Part shown: positions 9,660-22,516 of the stretch, one piece after another | How positions within the stretch are numbered: position 1 is the stretch's first letter | Layout: each line of letters starts with the position of its first letter | The notes under the pieces: generated by a model | The model's input: the letters and a program-made list of their open reading frames with translations, nothing else | Database searches by the model: none | What the model was told of the DNA's origin: nothing | Position numbers and translations under genes: made by a program | Assembly: GCF_003144115.1 (NCBI RefSeq) | Contig: NW_020312013.1 | Coordinates: 62,001 to 126,000, forward strand | Length of the DNA stretch: 64,000 nt | Source of the DNA: Tilletiopsis washingtonensis | Taxonomy: Eukaryota > Basidiomycota > Exobasidiomycetes > Entylomatales | Direction: 5' to 3'

Positions 9660-12551
9660 GGCTTGTGGGATAAGAGATGGAACGTCGCGAACCGCCGGGG
9701 CTGTGCGACGTGGAAGAGAGAGAAAAGGAGTGTGTAAATGCGTGTGCGCGGGAGCAAAGAGTTAGCCGCCTGGGCCGAAGAAGGAGTAGAGGAAAGGAGA
9801 GTCGAGAGGGACGGCGCGACGGCACAGCAAGGGCTGCCGAGGGAGAGGAACGGGTGGTGGGGAGGAGGAGCGGGCGCGGAGCACGCTGGATTGCCGAGGG
9901 CGCCTTATGAGGCGGCAGGCAGCCGAGCAGACGAAGGGGCAGCGAGAGAGAAACTCTACTCGTCAAGTGGCCCACATGCTGGCGGCAGGTAGGCGCCGCT
10001 CGGCCACTTGGGCTGCGCTTGGCCCTGTTCCTCCGATGCACACATCCTGGGTCAGCCGGTAGCGCAACGAGCGACCCGAGCGAGAGGGTCTGGCCGGGCG
10101 TCAGGGACGCGGTGTGCCCTCGCTGCTGCGGTGCCGCGCCCGGCTCGAAGCGGCAGGGCCGCCAAGGCGCTGGCGGGCGTGGTGTTGGCAGCTGTGTTGC
10201 GGCGCTGTGGATACGAGCAGTATCCGCTGCAGCTTGACGTGCGCCGCAACTGCCAGCTCGGCGAGCGCCGCAGCGGGCTGCGAAGGGCTGCCGTCGGCGT
10301 GCGTGCTGCGGCAGCGCGGCGGCCGGCCTTCTCTCGCGATGATGCGCACGCCGTTGCTGCTGCATGCTGGCCACAGTGCTGCAGCGCTTCGGCAAGTCCC
10401 TCGCCGTCCACGGGCAGCATTCAGCAGCAAGGTGCGTTGCGCCGACCCGCCTCGGCGCCGGCAGCTGCGTCGCTGGCCGCTTTCTCGGGCGGCGTGGCGC
10501 TCGCCGAGCCGTGCGTGCCCGAGCGTGCGCGGCGCGATGCCCAGCGCCGGGCCCGTCGCATTCGAGAGCCGACTCGACTCGGCGGACCGATCGAAGCGAT
10601 GCGTCGCTCTGCGTGCGTGCTGCCTGCTGCAGCCTGTGTCGGACCAGCGCCGTGCTCGAGCGGCTGGCGAGGCCGTTGGGTGCGGGAAGGGACCTTGGGC
10701 GGCGCTGCTGCGCGCGGCGGCGGCGCGTCTCAGATCGCCTCTGCGCTGCTACCGCGCCGCTCTCACGCGTATGCGCCTCACGCGCGCCCTCGCGCTCCCC
10801 GGCGCTGCAGGCGCGCCGTTGCAAGCCGCCGCCGCAGCTCCTCGACGCCAACAGGCTGCGCACATGCTGCACCGGCGGGCAGAAGGGCGTCCTTCGGCGC
10901 TCGTCTCGGACTCCAGCGCTGCGCGCACGTCCACTCCGCCGCTCCGGCGGCTGGCACGCGCTCGCACAGGCGCCCGTTGAGCGGCGTCCGGCGCGCGGCC
11001 TGCCCGCCTTCTTGCCTCCGGCGCGCACGCATGAGCGAGCCACCGCACTGGGTCACTTGATAGCCTGCGCCGGAGCCGGGCCCGCCATCCCCAGTGCGTC
11101 CGCGGACGCAGAGAAAGGCACCGGTGCAGCAGCGCAGGAGAGGTGAGCTGGCTGAGGGACTGTCTCTCGATGTCCCTGGCCTGCAGCCTTCGGATGGAGC
11201 ATGCTGTCACTCTCTTGCTCCCAAGTCAAACGAAGCGCGGCAAGGCCAGTAGCAGCGGCTCGCCGTGCTCACATTCGATGGGCGTCGCCGAAGCTCTCGC
11301 ATCGAGTGCGCACGCGGGGCGTTGGGTTCGCAGCGCGCGAGCAAGGCGCGACAGGAACGCCCTTGAGCTGGCGGACTGGCTTCATGGAAGGAGGGTCTCC
11401 AGAGCAACTCTGTGCTTCAGGTGGATTTGCACAATATCAGCGCATGCTGCGACGTCTGCTCAGGTGCCCACCTTCGCGCTCCACCGTCGGAGGCTCGGCG
11501 CGTCCGCCGGCGTCCCGGCCGTTGCGCGCCAGGGCCAGCGGCTGGCCGGCATGCGCCAGTGCGCCGGCTGCGCACCTGATGGCCATGTGTGTCTGCATCA
11601 GATGCATCAAGAAGAAGAGCGCTTGCGAGATGTGGGCAACGGCTGCCTCATCCGATGTCCGGCCTGTCCTCCAGATCCACGCAGGCGCCCCGCAGCCATC
11701 GCGCCGCCGCGGCGCGCACCAGCCTCTCTATCAAGACGACGTGCCGGACTCCGAGCCGCTCTCTGCCCATCCGACGGGCGGATCGGCGTGTGTGTTTGTC
11801 CGGAGTACGGTGTCGCCTGCAAGCTGCTCAGCCGTTGCGAAGCTGCCTTTCTTGTGCAGCATAATGTGACAGCACTTGCCTCCGGCGCCTGCCGACGACG
11901 CGCGTGCCCAGCCGTGCCGTCGGCGCTGCGCTCCTGCAGCCGGTATGGACAGTACGGCCCGTCGGTCTGCCTTTGCGTCCTGCACGCCAGCACCGCCAGC
12001 ATGCGTGCCTTCTCAGTCAACAGCCGCGGCAAGCAAAGATGCGCAGCAGAAGCCGACACAATCTGCCGAGTCACCACCGTCTTTGCTCGCCTCTCATGCG
12101 AGCGTCGCCGTGCGCCGACACGGCTGCTGCATCTGCGGCATCTGCGATGCTGGCGGCTGGCCATGCCAGGTGCTTCCAAGGTCTCTGTGCTCGGCCTTCG
12201 CCTATGCTTCATCGCACTTGCTGTCGTCCGTCGGCGCGCCCGCGCAAGCAGTAGACCGACGGTGCAGCATGTTGCCAAGGCAAGCCAGGGATGCTCAGGG
12301 TCTGGCCGTTCCTTCCGACGGCATCGCCGCCTGTCGCCTCCGACGGCGACATGATCCTGCCTCAATCATGTGCCAGGCGCTCTCGTCTTGGCAAGCTCGA
12401 AGCAAGCACTGCGTGTTGTCTGCGGTACCGGCAAGTCTGCCCTCTCTTCATGCCCATAAGAAGCCTTTCTCCTCAGTCAGGCTTCAGTGCTGCCCTTGCA
12501 GGCGCATCAGGGCACGTCCATGCATGCTCATTGTCCAGGTGAGAAGCACTC
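9660..12551. other. 2.9 kb interval without a supported gene
   Basis: It lies upstream of the secreted protein and downstream of the PPR gene, so it is the promoter of the former plus extra sequence. The part next to the start (about 9660-9960) is purine-rich on the + strand (pyrimidine-rich on the coding strand), as expected of a 5' leader. The rest is GC-rich and open in several frames at once. The frames give Cys/Arg/Ala-rich translations with no domain, no consistent codon bias and no splice pairs, so I treat them as chance. No tRNA or repeat seen. Confidence 0.5.
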
Positions 12552-15179
12552 TTATTGAACGCTCGCACGTCTCCTCGCCCGATGCTCCTTGGCATGTCGG
12601 CGCCGCTTGGCTGCCGCCAGGTCCATGCGCGTCGTTGATAGCTCACGAGCGGCAGTGACGCTCGCTCCGTCGGCACCAGCCGCCTCAGACGCCGCGCGGC
12701 GATGATGCGCCAGCGCCACCTTGCCACGACGGGCATCCTCGGCGGCGAGCAGCACAAGGGCGCGGCAGGCCGGCCGGTTCTCGCGCACGTCGCTGAGCGA
12801 GAAGTCCTGCCGCGCCGTCCATCTGTCGATAAGACGCAGGCGCCAGCTGGCATCGGCGTTGCCGGTAGCCTCGGCATCGGCGCGATCGAGCAGGCCCTGC
12901 ATCTCGCGATGGTCAAAGGCCCATGAGGTGCCCAGGTTCGCCTCGTCGCGCTGCTGCGAATTCTTGAGGGCCGCGTCGAGCAGCCAGCGCCGCACGATGC
13001 GAGCACCCTCGAGGTTCTCGGGGCTGCTGCGTGCGCGCATGAGAGCGTCGAGCAGCATCGAGTAGCTGGTGAGCGTGGCACCGGGCAGCGAGGGCAGGCT
13101 ACCATCCATACCCATGGCGCGTGCGCGCTTCTCGCTCTGCGCCCAGCCGTGCGCCATGGCGACGCACTTGAGCAGTCTGTTGTGCACGCGCACCGACGGC
13201 TCCACGGCACGCTTGCGCATATCGCCCATGAAGCGCAGCACGACGCGCAGGTGCTCGCGCTGCGGCAAGAGGGCGAGCGCGGCCTCGAGGAAGACCTCGA
13301 AGTGCATCGAGTGAGCCGGCACCACCTGGTCGGCTCGTTGCCCGCCAAGTGACTGCGGGTCCGCCGCGCCAGACTGCGTCTTGCCGCCTTGACTCCAACT
13401 CAGCAGCGAGTTCCACCATTCGCCGTCTTCCGCCCCTGCTGCGGTGCTTCCGGATGGTTCGCTAATGGTGGCTGACGAGGCGACGTGGTGCTCTTGCGGC
13501 GAGTCGAAAGTGGCCGCGAGCCAGCGGGTATACATCGACTCGGTGCGCGAATGGAGCCAATTCTTCCGCGCCGACGAGTGCCTGCGCGGCAGCCGGAATG
13601 GCAGCTGTGCGCATGCGTGCAGCATGATCTTCACAGCCGTCTTGCTCGGCCACAGACGGTGTGCCGCAGCGTCCGTGTGCGCAGAGATGGCTGTGTTCTC
13701 GACGGAGAGCTGTCGGAACGAAGTGCTGAGCGCCGGCGTGTCCGAGAAAGAGCGCGCCCAGACTGCATGGGCCTCGGCGTAGTCCTCGCGCGAGACGGCG
13801 GCGTGCAGCTCGGCCGTCTCCCACAGGCCTCGCCCGGCGCGGGCAGCAGACAGTGCCTCTCGTAGCGACGCAGCTTGCTCGGTTCCGAGCGGCTCCGCGC
13901 CCCAGACGAGGCGCGCGAGGATGGAAGCGCTCGGCAGGTGCGCGTGGGTGTCGATGCGCCCGTATGGCGCAGGGGCAGCAAGACGCTCCTTGAGCGCTTC
14001 GCACGCCTGCGTGCTATGGCCAGCCAGGAGGTGGCCGACGATCTGGAAGTCCACGCTGCTCTCTATCGACGGCGGCTCCAGCTGGGCCGGCGTGAGCTGC
14101 GCGGCAGCAATCTTGGCGAGCTTGGGCATGTTGCACGTTGCAAGGCGTGCGGCGAAGGACTGTGCTGCGGCTTGCGGGTCGAAGCCTGAGACGGCCTCAA
14201 CGTCCTGCACCGAGCCCGCCTGCAGCTGCTCCATGAGCATCTTGACGGTGATAGAGCTGAGCTTGGCGCCCTCTGGCGGCGCACCAGAAGTCGCCAGGCC
14301 GGCCCAGGCGTATGCCGCTTCCAGCCGGCCGGCCAGCGCGAGCGCCCGCACGGCGCTGTTGAATAGCTTCTCCAGCGGCCGACGCTCCGAGGCCTGCTCG
14401 ACAGCGCTGACGCTCTGAGCATATGCCGCCGAGATCTTGCGCCAGAGGTGGCCCCATCCCACGCCGCCGCTGCCGCTGCTGTCGCCGGTGTAGCGCAGCG
14501 TGAAGGCGAGCAGACTTGCGATCTGCGGGTTGGCGTTGCTGTGCAGGAAGCCGGCACGAATGACGAGCTCGAGCGCGCGAGCATGCGTGACGACGGAGCA
14601 GCTAGCACGCGCCTGGAGAGCACGCAGCGTCGAAGCCATGAGCGGCACAGCCTCGTCCTCGCATGCCGTGAGTGCGAGCCAGCGCAGCACGTCACGCTCG
14701 TCGGCGGTCGCAGGATGTGCAGCGGCGTGGAGAGCGCCGGCGGCGAAGCGCGCATGCGGCCGCACCGGCGTGCCGAGCGAGACGAGGCGGCGCAGTGTCT
14801 GCGTGGCCGCGTCGGCGTCGCCCTGTGCGAGCAGGTCGAGCAGCAGCGCCTCGGGTCCCGTGGCTGTGGCCGATGTTGTGCCGCTGCGGGGCTGGGCGAC
14901 GAGGTACTCGTCCGTGGGCGCCTCGAACATGCTCTCGTCGACGCCGGCCGGGTCGAGCTCCATGTTCGGTGCGCTGCTCTCCTGCGCCGTGCTGATGCGG
15001 CGCATCGGCGAGCCGCACGTGGCCGCTGCGCTGGGCCAGGGCGCGGCGAGCGAGGCGGCATGGCGCGCGCGTGCGGGCGGCGCGGCGCCGCGGGCCAGCC
15101 AGGCGTGCGCGGGGCGCGGGCGCAGCGAGCGCACGCTGTGCAACAGCAGCTGGCCTGCCGTGGGCGCGGGCCCCGGCAT
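12552..15179 (-). CDS. Mitochondrial PPR-like protein
   Basis: Intronless 875-residue protein if it starts at 15179. The open frame extends upstream, but the ATG giving MPGPAPTAGQLLLHSVRSLRP is followed by an Arg/Ala-rich, acid-free stretch typical of a mitochondrial presequence, and it leaves 235 bp for the divergent promoter with THR1. The body is all helical, with PPR-like helices towards the C-terminus: SVRVHNRLLKCVAMAHG and TLTSYSMLLDALMRARS. Helical repeat-like segments occur earlier (LEKLFNSAVRALALAGRLEAAYAWAGL, given here in part). By analogy it could act in mitochondrial RNA metabolism or translation, but no specific orthologue is recognised. The Lys/Arg-rich C-terminus (AAKRRRHAKEHRARRRASVQ) is unusual. 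Confidence 0.75.
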   Translation of the reverse strand: MPGPAPTAGQLLLHSVRSLRPRPAHAWLARGAAPPARARHAASLAAPWPSAAATCGSPMRRISTAQESSAPNMELDPAGVDESMFEAPTDEYLVAQPRSGTTSATATGPEALLLDLLAQGDADAATQTLRRLVSLGTPVRPHARFAAGALHAAAHPATADERDVLRWLALTACEDEAVPLMASTLRALQARASCSVVTHARALELVIRAGFLHSNANPQIASLLAFTLRYTGDSSGSGGVGWGHLWRKISAAYAQSVSAVEQASERRPLEKLFNSAVRALALAGRLEAAYAWAGLATSGAPPEGAKLSSITVKMLMEQLQAGSVQDVEAVSGFDPQAAAQSFAARLATCNMPKLAKIAAAQLTPAQLEPPSIESSVDFQIVGHLLAGHSTQACEALKERLAAPAPYGRIDTHAHLPSASILARLVWGAEPLGTEQAASLREALSAARAGRGLWETAELHAAVSREDYAEAHAVWARSFSDTPALSTSFRQLSVENTAISAHTDAAAHRLWPSKTAVKIMLHACAQLPFRLPRRHSSARKNWLHSRTESMYTRWLAATFDSPQEHHVASSATISEPSGSTAAGAEDGEWWNSLLSWSQGGKTQSGAADPQSLGGQRADQVVPAHSMHFEVFLEAALALLPQREHLRVVLRFMGDMRKRAVEPSVRVHNRLLKCVAMAHGWAQSEKRARAMGMDGSLPSLPGATLTSYSMLLDALMRARSSPENLEGARIVRRWLLDAALKNSQQRDEANLGTSWAFDHREMQGLLDRADAEATGNADASWRLRLIDRWTARQDFSLSDVRENRPACRALVLLAAEDARRGKVALAHHRRAASEAAGADGASVTAARELSTTRMDLAAAKRRRHAKEHRARRRASVQ

Positions 15180-15414
15180 GGCGGCAAGAGGGTGTGCGGC
15201 AGGTGAGGGTGATGGGGTCGAGAGCGTCGCTGGCCGGCCGGATCTTCCTGGCGCGCCGTGGGCGTTGCGGCGCGCCTCGGCCGACGTGCGCCGCCGGGGC
15301 GCGTGGGAGCGCAGCCACACAGATGTGCCGCGGCCGAGGGCGAGGCCCCAGCGAGTCACCCCGAAGCGGCCGCCTTCCCGGCCTTCCCTCGTCGCCTCCA
15401 CCACCCTGCCCAGC
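15180..15414. promoter_or_regulatory. Short divergent promoter PPR-like / THR1
   Basis: Only 235 bp separate the two chosen start codons. It has a C-rich run just before the THR1 ATG (cctccaccaccctgccc). It must carry the basal promoters of both genes unless 5' untranslated regions overlap the neighbouring coding sequence. Confidence 0.5.
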
Positions 15415-16644
15415 ATGTCGCGCCAGTTCAGCATCCGCGTGCCGTGCACCTCGTCCAACATCGGGCCCGGCTTCGACGTCGTCGGCCTCTCGCTCTCCCT
15501 CTACCTCACGCTGCGCGTCACCGTCACGCCCGGCGGCGCGCCGCACCCGCGCCTCGCCTACACGGGCACCGGCGCCGCCGAGGCGCCGCTCGACGCCTAC
15601 AAGAACCTGACGACGCGCTGCGCCCTCTACGTGCTGCGCGCCAACGGCATCAGCGCCTTTCCCGCCGGCGTGGAGATCGATGTGCACAACGAGGTGCCCT
15701 TCGGCCGCGGCCTGGGCAGCTCCGGCGCCGCCGTCATTGCCGGCATCCTGCTCGGCAACGAGCTCGGCCAGCTGAAGCTCTCGACGTCGCGCCTGCTCGA
15801 CCACGCCCTCATGATCGAGCGCCACCCCGACAACGTCACCGCCGCGCTCGTCGGCGGCTTCGTCGGCTCGTACCTGCTCGACCTGCCCGCCGAGGCGGCG
15901 GCCAAGAAGGACGTGCCGCTCTCCGAGGTGCTGCCCGAGTACCCGCCAGACGCCGGCGAGACGTGGGGCCCGCACCCGCCTGCGCCGCCGGAGGGCATCG
16001 GCCACTACATCCGCTTTGGCTGGGCCAAGGAGATCAAGGTCATTGCCATCATCCCCGAGTTCGAGGTCAGCACGGCAAAGGCGCGCGACGCGCTGCCAGA
16101 CACCTACTCGAAGGCCGACCTGGTGAGTAGCGTGGAGGAACATCTGGGTCAGGAAGAGTGCGAGATGTGACGTGGAGAGTAGTTGCGTCCTGTACCTCTG
16201 TTGTATGAGCCTCGAGCCGCAGCACACGTCCCGCGCCAGTCTAGCTCCTTCCACCTTGCCGTGCTTCCAGCACTGACCTCTCCGCTACAGATCTTCAACC
16301 TGCAGCGCCTCGCGGTGCTGACGACCGCGCTGGCGCGTTCGCCGCCGGATGCCGGCCTCATCTTCCAGGCAATGCAGGACCGCGTGCACCAGCCGTACCG
16401 CAAGCACCTGATCCCGGGCCTGCCGCGCATCCTCGCCTCCGTCACGCCCTCGACGCACGCCGGCCTGCTGGGCATCTGCCTCTCGGGCGCCGGCCCCACG
16501 ATTCTCGCGCTCGCCACCGACGACGAGCGGCGCATTGCCGACACGATCGTCGAGGAGTTCAAGAAGGACGGCATCAAGTGCGCCGCCGAGTTCCTGCACG
16601 TCACGCAGGACGGCGCACAGGTCTCCGAGGGCCACCTGCCGTAG
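15415..16644 (+). CDS. THR1: Homoserine kinase
   Basis: GHMP-family kinase that phosphorylates homoserine in threonine synthesis, in the cytosol. Two exons, 15415-16122 and 16291-16644, in phase, give 353 residues, the family's usual size. The N-terminus is diagnostic (RVPCTSSNIGPGFDVVGLSL). The GHMP ATP-binding motif is EVPFGRGLGSSGAAVIAG, and the substrate region includes ERHPDNVTAALVGGFVGSY. The C-terminal GHMP motif is GICLSGAGPTILALA. The single 168-nt intron is longer than most in this window. The gene is divergent from the PPR-like gene and converges on the dynein intermediate chain 120 bp away. Confidence 0.96.
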
Positions 16645-16764
16645 AGGCACCACCAAAAGCATAAGCAGAAGGCGCGAGGGAGGTGTAATGTGACTCGGTA
16701 GAATACAATGGGGTTGAGGATGCAGCACGGATAAGGCAAGAGGCAAGAGCAGCCAGCGCGGTGC

Positions 16765-19548
16765 CTAGCGAGCCGCGGCAGCCGTGCGCTGGCTCTGCCA
16801 TTCGAGGTCTCGCGCGGCGGAGAGTCCGGCACCATCGCTTCCCGCAGTGGCCGCATTCACGGCGGCGCCGCTGATCGACAGGTCCTGGCCGCTAGCGACG
16901 AGCAGGTGGCCGATTGTCTTGCGCAACGCCAGCCATTCGTCCTCGCGCGGCACGGCGAGCGCGCCAATGTCAAAAACGTACAGCCTGCCGTCGGCGCCGC
17001 CAGTCGCGACGCGCCGGCCCTCGCGCCGGTCCCATGCCACCTTGTTGAGCGGCTGGCCCGAGCCGACGGCCGTCGAGATGACAGGTCGCTGAAGAGGTCG
17101 GTCAGCAAGGCCACAGACAGGCCTCTACCGCGGCGGCTACGCACCTCGGCATCGACGTTGAGGTTGAACAAATCCAGGTGCCCTGAGCCGTCGACCTGTG
17201 CGAACAGAGCTGGGTGCAGCGGGTGCCAGCGGGCGTCGTACACGTAGTCCGTCGCCTCCTCGCAAGTGTGCAGTGGCCGAAGGCTGCCGCTGGCGGAGCT
17301 CGATGGCCGCCCCGACGCGCCCGCGACGCCGCCCTTGACGCGCCACAGCCGTGTGGTCCAGTCCATGCTCGTGCTCAGAAACAGGTCGCTGAAGTCGACG
17401 GGCCCGGCGAGTGGGTGGAAGTGGATGCTCGTGACGGGCGCCTCATGCGAGCGATACACCTCGTGCGCATCGAGGCCAGCCTGGGCGCCGGCACGCGCAA
17501 AGCGGTTCGCGGCGTAGATGTGGCCTTCCTCCGTGCCGACGCAGAAGTTGATCGTCTCCTGGTCCGGGAAGCCCATGCACACAACAGCCACCTCGTCCGT
17601 CTTGTTGTGGTGCACATTGACGAGCTCGAGCGCATCCTGCGGGCGCGCCAGCATGTCGAGCGTCCAGCTGCACACAAGCCCGTCGGTCGAGGCGCTGACG
17701 AGGTTGTGCGCGTTCTGCGTGCCGGCCATCTGCAGCGAGTAGACGGGATGTGTGTGGCCCGTTGCGGACAGAGGCGTCTTGAGCACGGGCAAGGACCGCG
17801 CCCGCGTGTCCCAGATGAGAATCTGCCCGCTGTACGTGCCGCCGATGATGAGACTCGGGTTGAACGGCGAGAAGAGCACGGAGAGCACGTCCGTCTGCGA
17901 TTCGCGTCAGCCTGCACGCGAGGCACTGTGATCTGAGGCATTCTCACCTGAGCGTGAAAGACGAACTCGGGCCGGTCTGCGAGGTGCATGTTCCACACGA
18001 GGACAAGCCCGTCCGGCTCGTCTGAAGCGCCATTTTCGGCCCGGCTATAGCTCGCCACGACAAGCTCAGGGTGCTGCAGCAAGGTGTCAGTCATACCTCC
18101 CCCCCCCCCCCCCCCCATGCAATGCAGACCACTAACCTTGGTCGACCAGTCGAGATCTGTCAAGCTCCGGCCGCGGCAGAGCTTCTCGTCCCAGAAGGTC
18201 CGTGCACGCTTGACCTGCCGCCCTTCCTCATCATCACTGGAAGCCGAATGAGCACGGGCTTTGCACTTGCAGCCGTCTAGACTCACTCGACAGCCACGCC
18301 GTCGGCCCTGTAGTCCTTCATGAAGTCGTATGAGTCCGTCAGTGCCCGCTCCACGATCTTGGAGCTGAGCTCGACAAAGTCGCTGAAGTCGGGCGCCGAG
18401 TAGATGGCGCCGAGCTCGGCAATGCTCAGCTCTGTGCGGAAATAAGGGATCAGCATGACGCTGGCACTCTCCAGCCTCGAAGAAGAGCGCGACGGCTCGA
18501 GATACCATCGCAGTGCGCTCGCTGGCCTCATCCTACCCACAGCTCTACGCTGAACGTCGCCTGCTGACACGCTGTGCAGAGCTTTCCTGGGCGCCAGCAG
18601 CACAGAGGTGCAGCGGCGGCGACGCTCGACACCGCTACGCTCATCCCCTCGCTCGCGCCTGCTTCTGTCTGCCTGCAACCCCTACACAGACCATTCCCGC
18701 GTCGCAGCCAGCAGCACTCACCACGCAGGCCCTCTTCGATCTCGCGCTCGAGCTGCTCCTCCTCCTGCCGCATCGACTTGTCTGCCTCGTCCTCATTTTC
18801 CTCTTCCCGCTTCCCATCTGCTGCCCCATCTAGCGTCGGCAATGCAGGCGCCGCGCTTGCAGGCGCCGTCGGCAACAGAGGCGGCGAGACGGCGGTCGTC
18901 TGCACCTCCTTGGTGTAGTAGACGCGCTCGACGGGCGCAGCTGTCTGCACCTCCTTGGTGTAGTACTCCTGCACGCAGCAGTCAGACGCTGCCGTTGTGC
19001 AAAGGCTGTCTGAACTGGCTCACTTTGGCTGGCTCGTCTGGCTCAGACTTTGCGATGCTATGCCGTCTCTCATCAGCACAAGCGCCGGACGCAGCTGGCC
19101 GGCCGACTCACCCGACCACCTCGCCATCGCCGCGCTCGACGCGGATGCCCGGCACCGAGCTGCCGCCGACGGCGCTCTCGGCGTACTCCGAGTCCGTCGC
19201 CGCGGCCGTCGGGCGCCGCGGGCTGCTGCTGCTGGCGCCGTCGAGCGGCAGCGGCGCCGAGGCGTGGCTGGGACTGCTGACGCCGCTGCTGCCGCCGCGG
19301 TGCCCGAGGAGCGAGCCGACGAGGTCGTCGATGTCCTTGCGCGACGCCGGCGTCGTGGCCTGTGCGCGTGTCAGCGTCTACCTCCTGCATCGCAGCGCAG
19401 GCCGGCGCACCTCGGAGACGAGGCCGCTGCCGGCCGCGCGCCCGGCGGCGATGCGCGAGCTGCGCTCCTCGCGCGCCCGCTTGAGCTCGGCGAGCTTGGC
19501 GCGCTTGGCCTCGATCTCGGCGCGGCGGCGCGTGTCGGACGCGGACAT
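16765..19548 (-). CDS. Cytoplasmic dynein 1 intermediate chain
   Basis: WD40 subunit that joins the dynein heavy chain to light chains and dynactin. The start at 19548 gives MSASDTRRRAEIEAKRAKLA, the family's N-terminal coiled coil. Next come DIDDLVGSLLG, two copies of YYTKEVQT (LC8-type light-chain motifs), an acidic helix (EDEADKSMRQEEEQLEREIE), SAPDFSDFVELSSKIVERAL, and WD repeats (LIIGGTYSGQILIWDTRAR, LVSASTDGLVCSW, LFLSTSMDWTTRLWRVK, GGADGRLYVFDIG). Last exon ends 16765. At least seven introns. One (18721-18432, 290 nt) is long and one (18136-18074) contains a run of 18 G on the coding strand. The junction between the DDLV exon (ends 19112) and the KEVQT exon is not settled: the obvious donor and acceptor are out of phase, so an acceptor 37 nt upstream or a weaker donor must be used. 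Confidence 0.9.
18099..18116. repeat. Poly-C tract (18 C) inside a 63-nt intron
   Basis: Eighteen consecutive C on the + strand (G on the coding strand of the dynein intermediate chain) lie within intron 18136-18074. The donor is GTTAGT, the branch-like CTGAC lies downstream of the tract, and the acceptor is CTGCAG. The tract makes up over a quarter of the intron. Its length is likely to vary between strains, and the exact count may be an assembly estimate. Confidence 0.9.
18898..18965. repeat. Two exact 23-bp direct repeats encoding YYTKEVQT
   Basis: Identical 23-bp copies at 18898-18920 and 18943-18965, 45 bp apart, both in coding sequence of the dynein intermediate chain. Each encodes a YYTKEVQT segment, so they duplicate a candidate dynein light-chain binding site. 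Confidence 0.85.
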
Positions 19549-22301
<2,753 letters not shown>

Positions 22302-22516
22302 GCGCGCAATGACACCGCGTTGTACATCAGGTGCCGGGCTGCGTGAGGAACGCAAAGGGATGAGAGAAGAGGCTGACATTCGAGAGCGACGGTGCGAAAA
22401 GATGACGGTGCGTGTGTGCGGACGTGTATGGATGTGTGCGGGGAGTACATGGTGCCAGCACAAGGAGCTCGCGAGCCTGAACGGCGGCGGTGAGGGGGTC
22501 TACTCTCGGGGGATCA

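Noticed and set aside
10008-12354. Several open frames of 250-400 codons on + and - in the 2.9 kb gap.
   Set aside because: Same low-complexity Cys/Arg/Ala composition in all frames, no start context or splice logic, no domain.
12552-15461. A longer 969-residue version of the PPR-like protein.
   Set aside because: It would start only 47 bp from and on the far side of the THR1 start and add a non-presequence extension. The ATG at 15179 gives a proper mitochondrial presequence.
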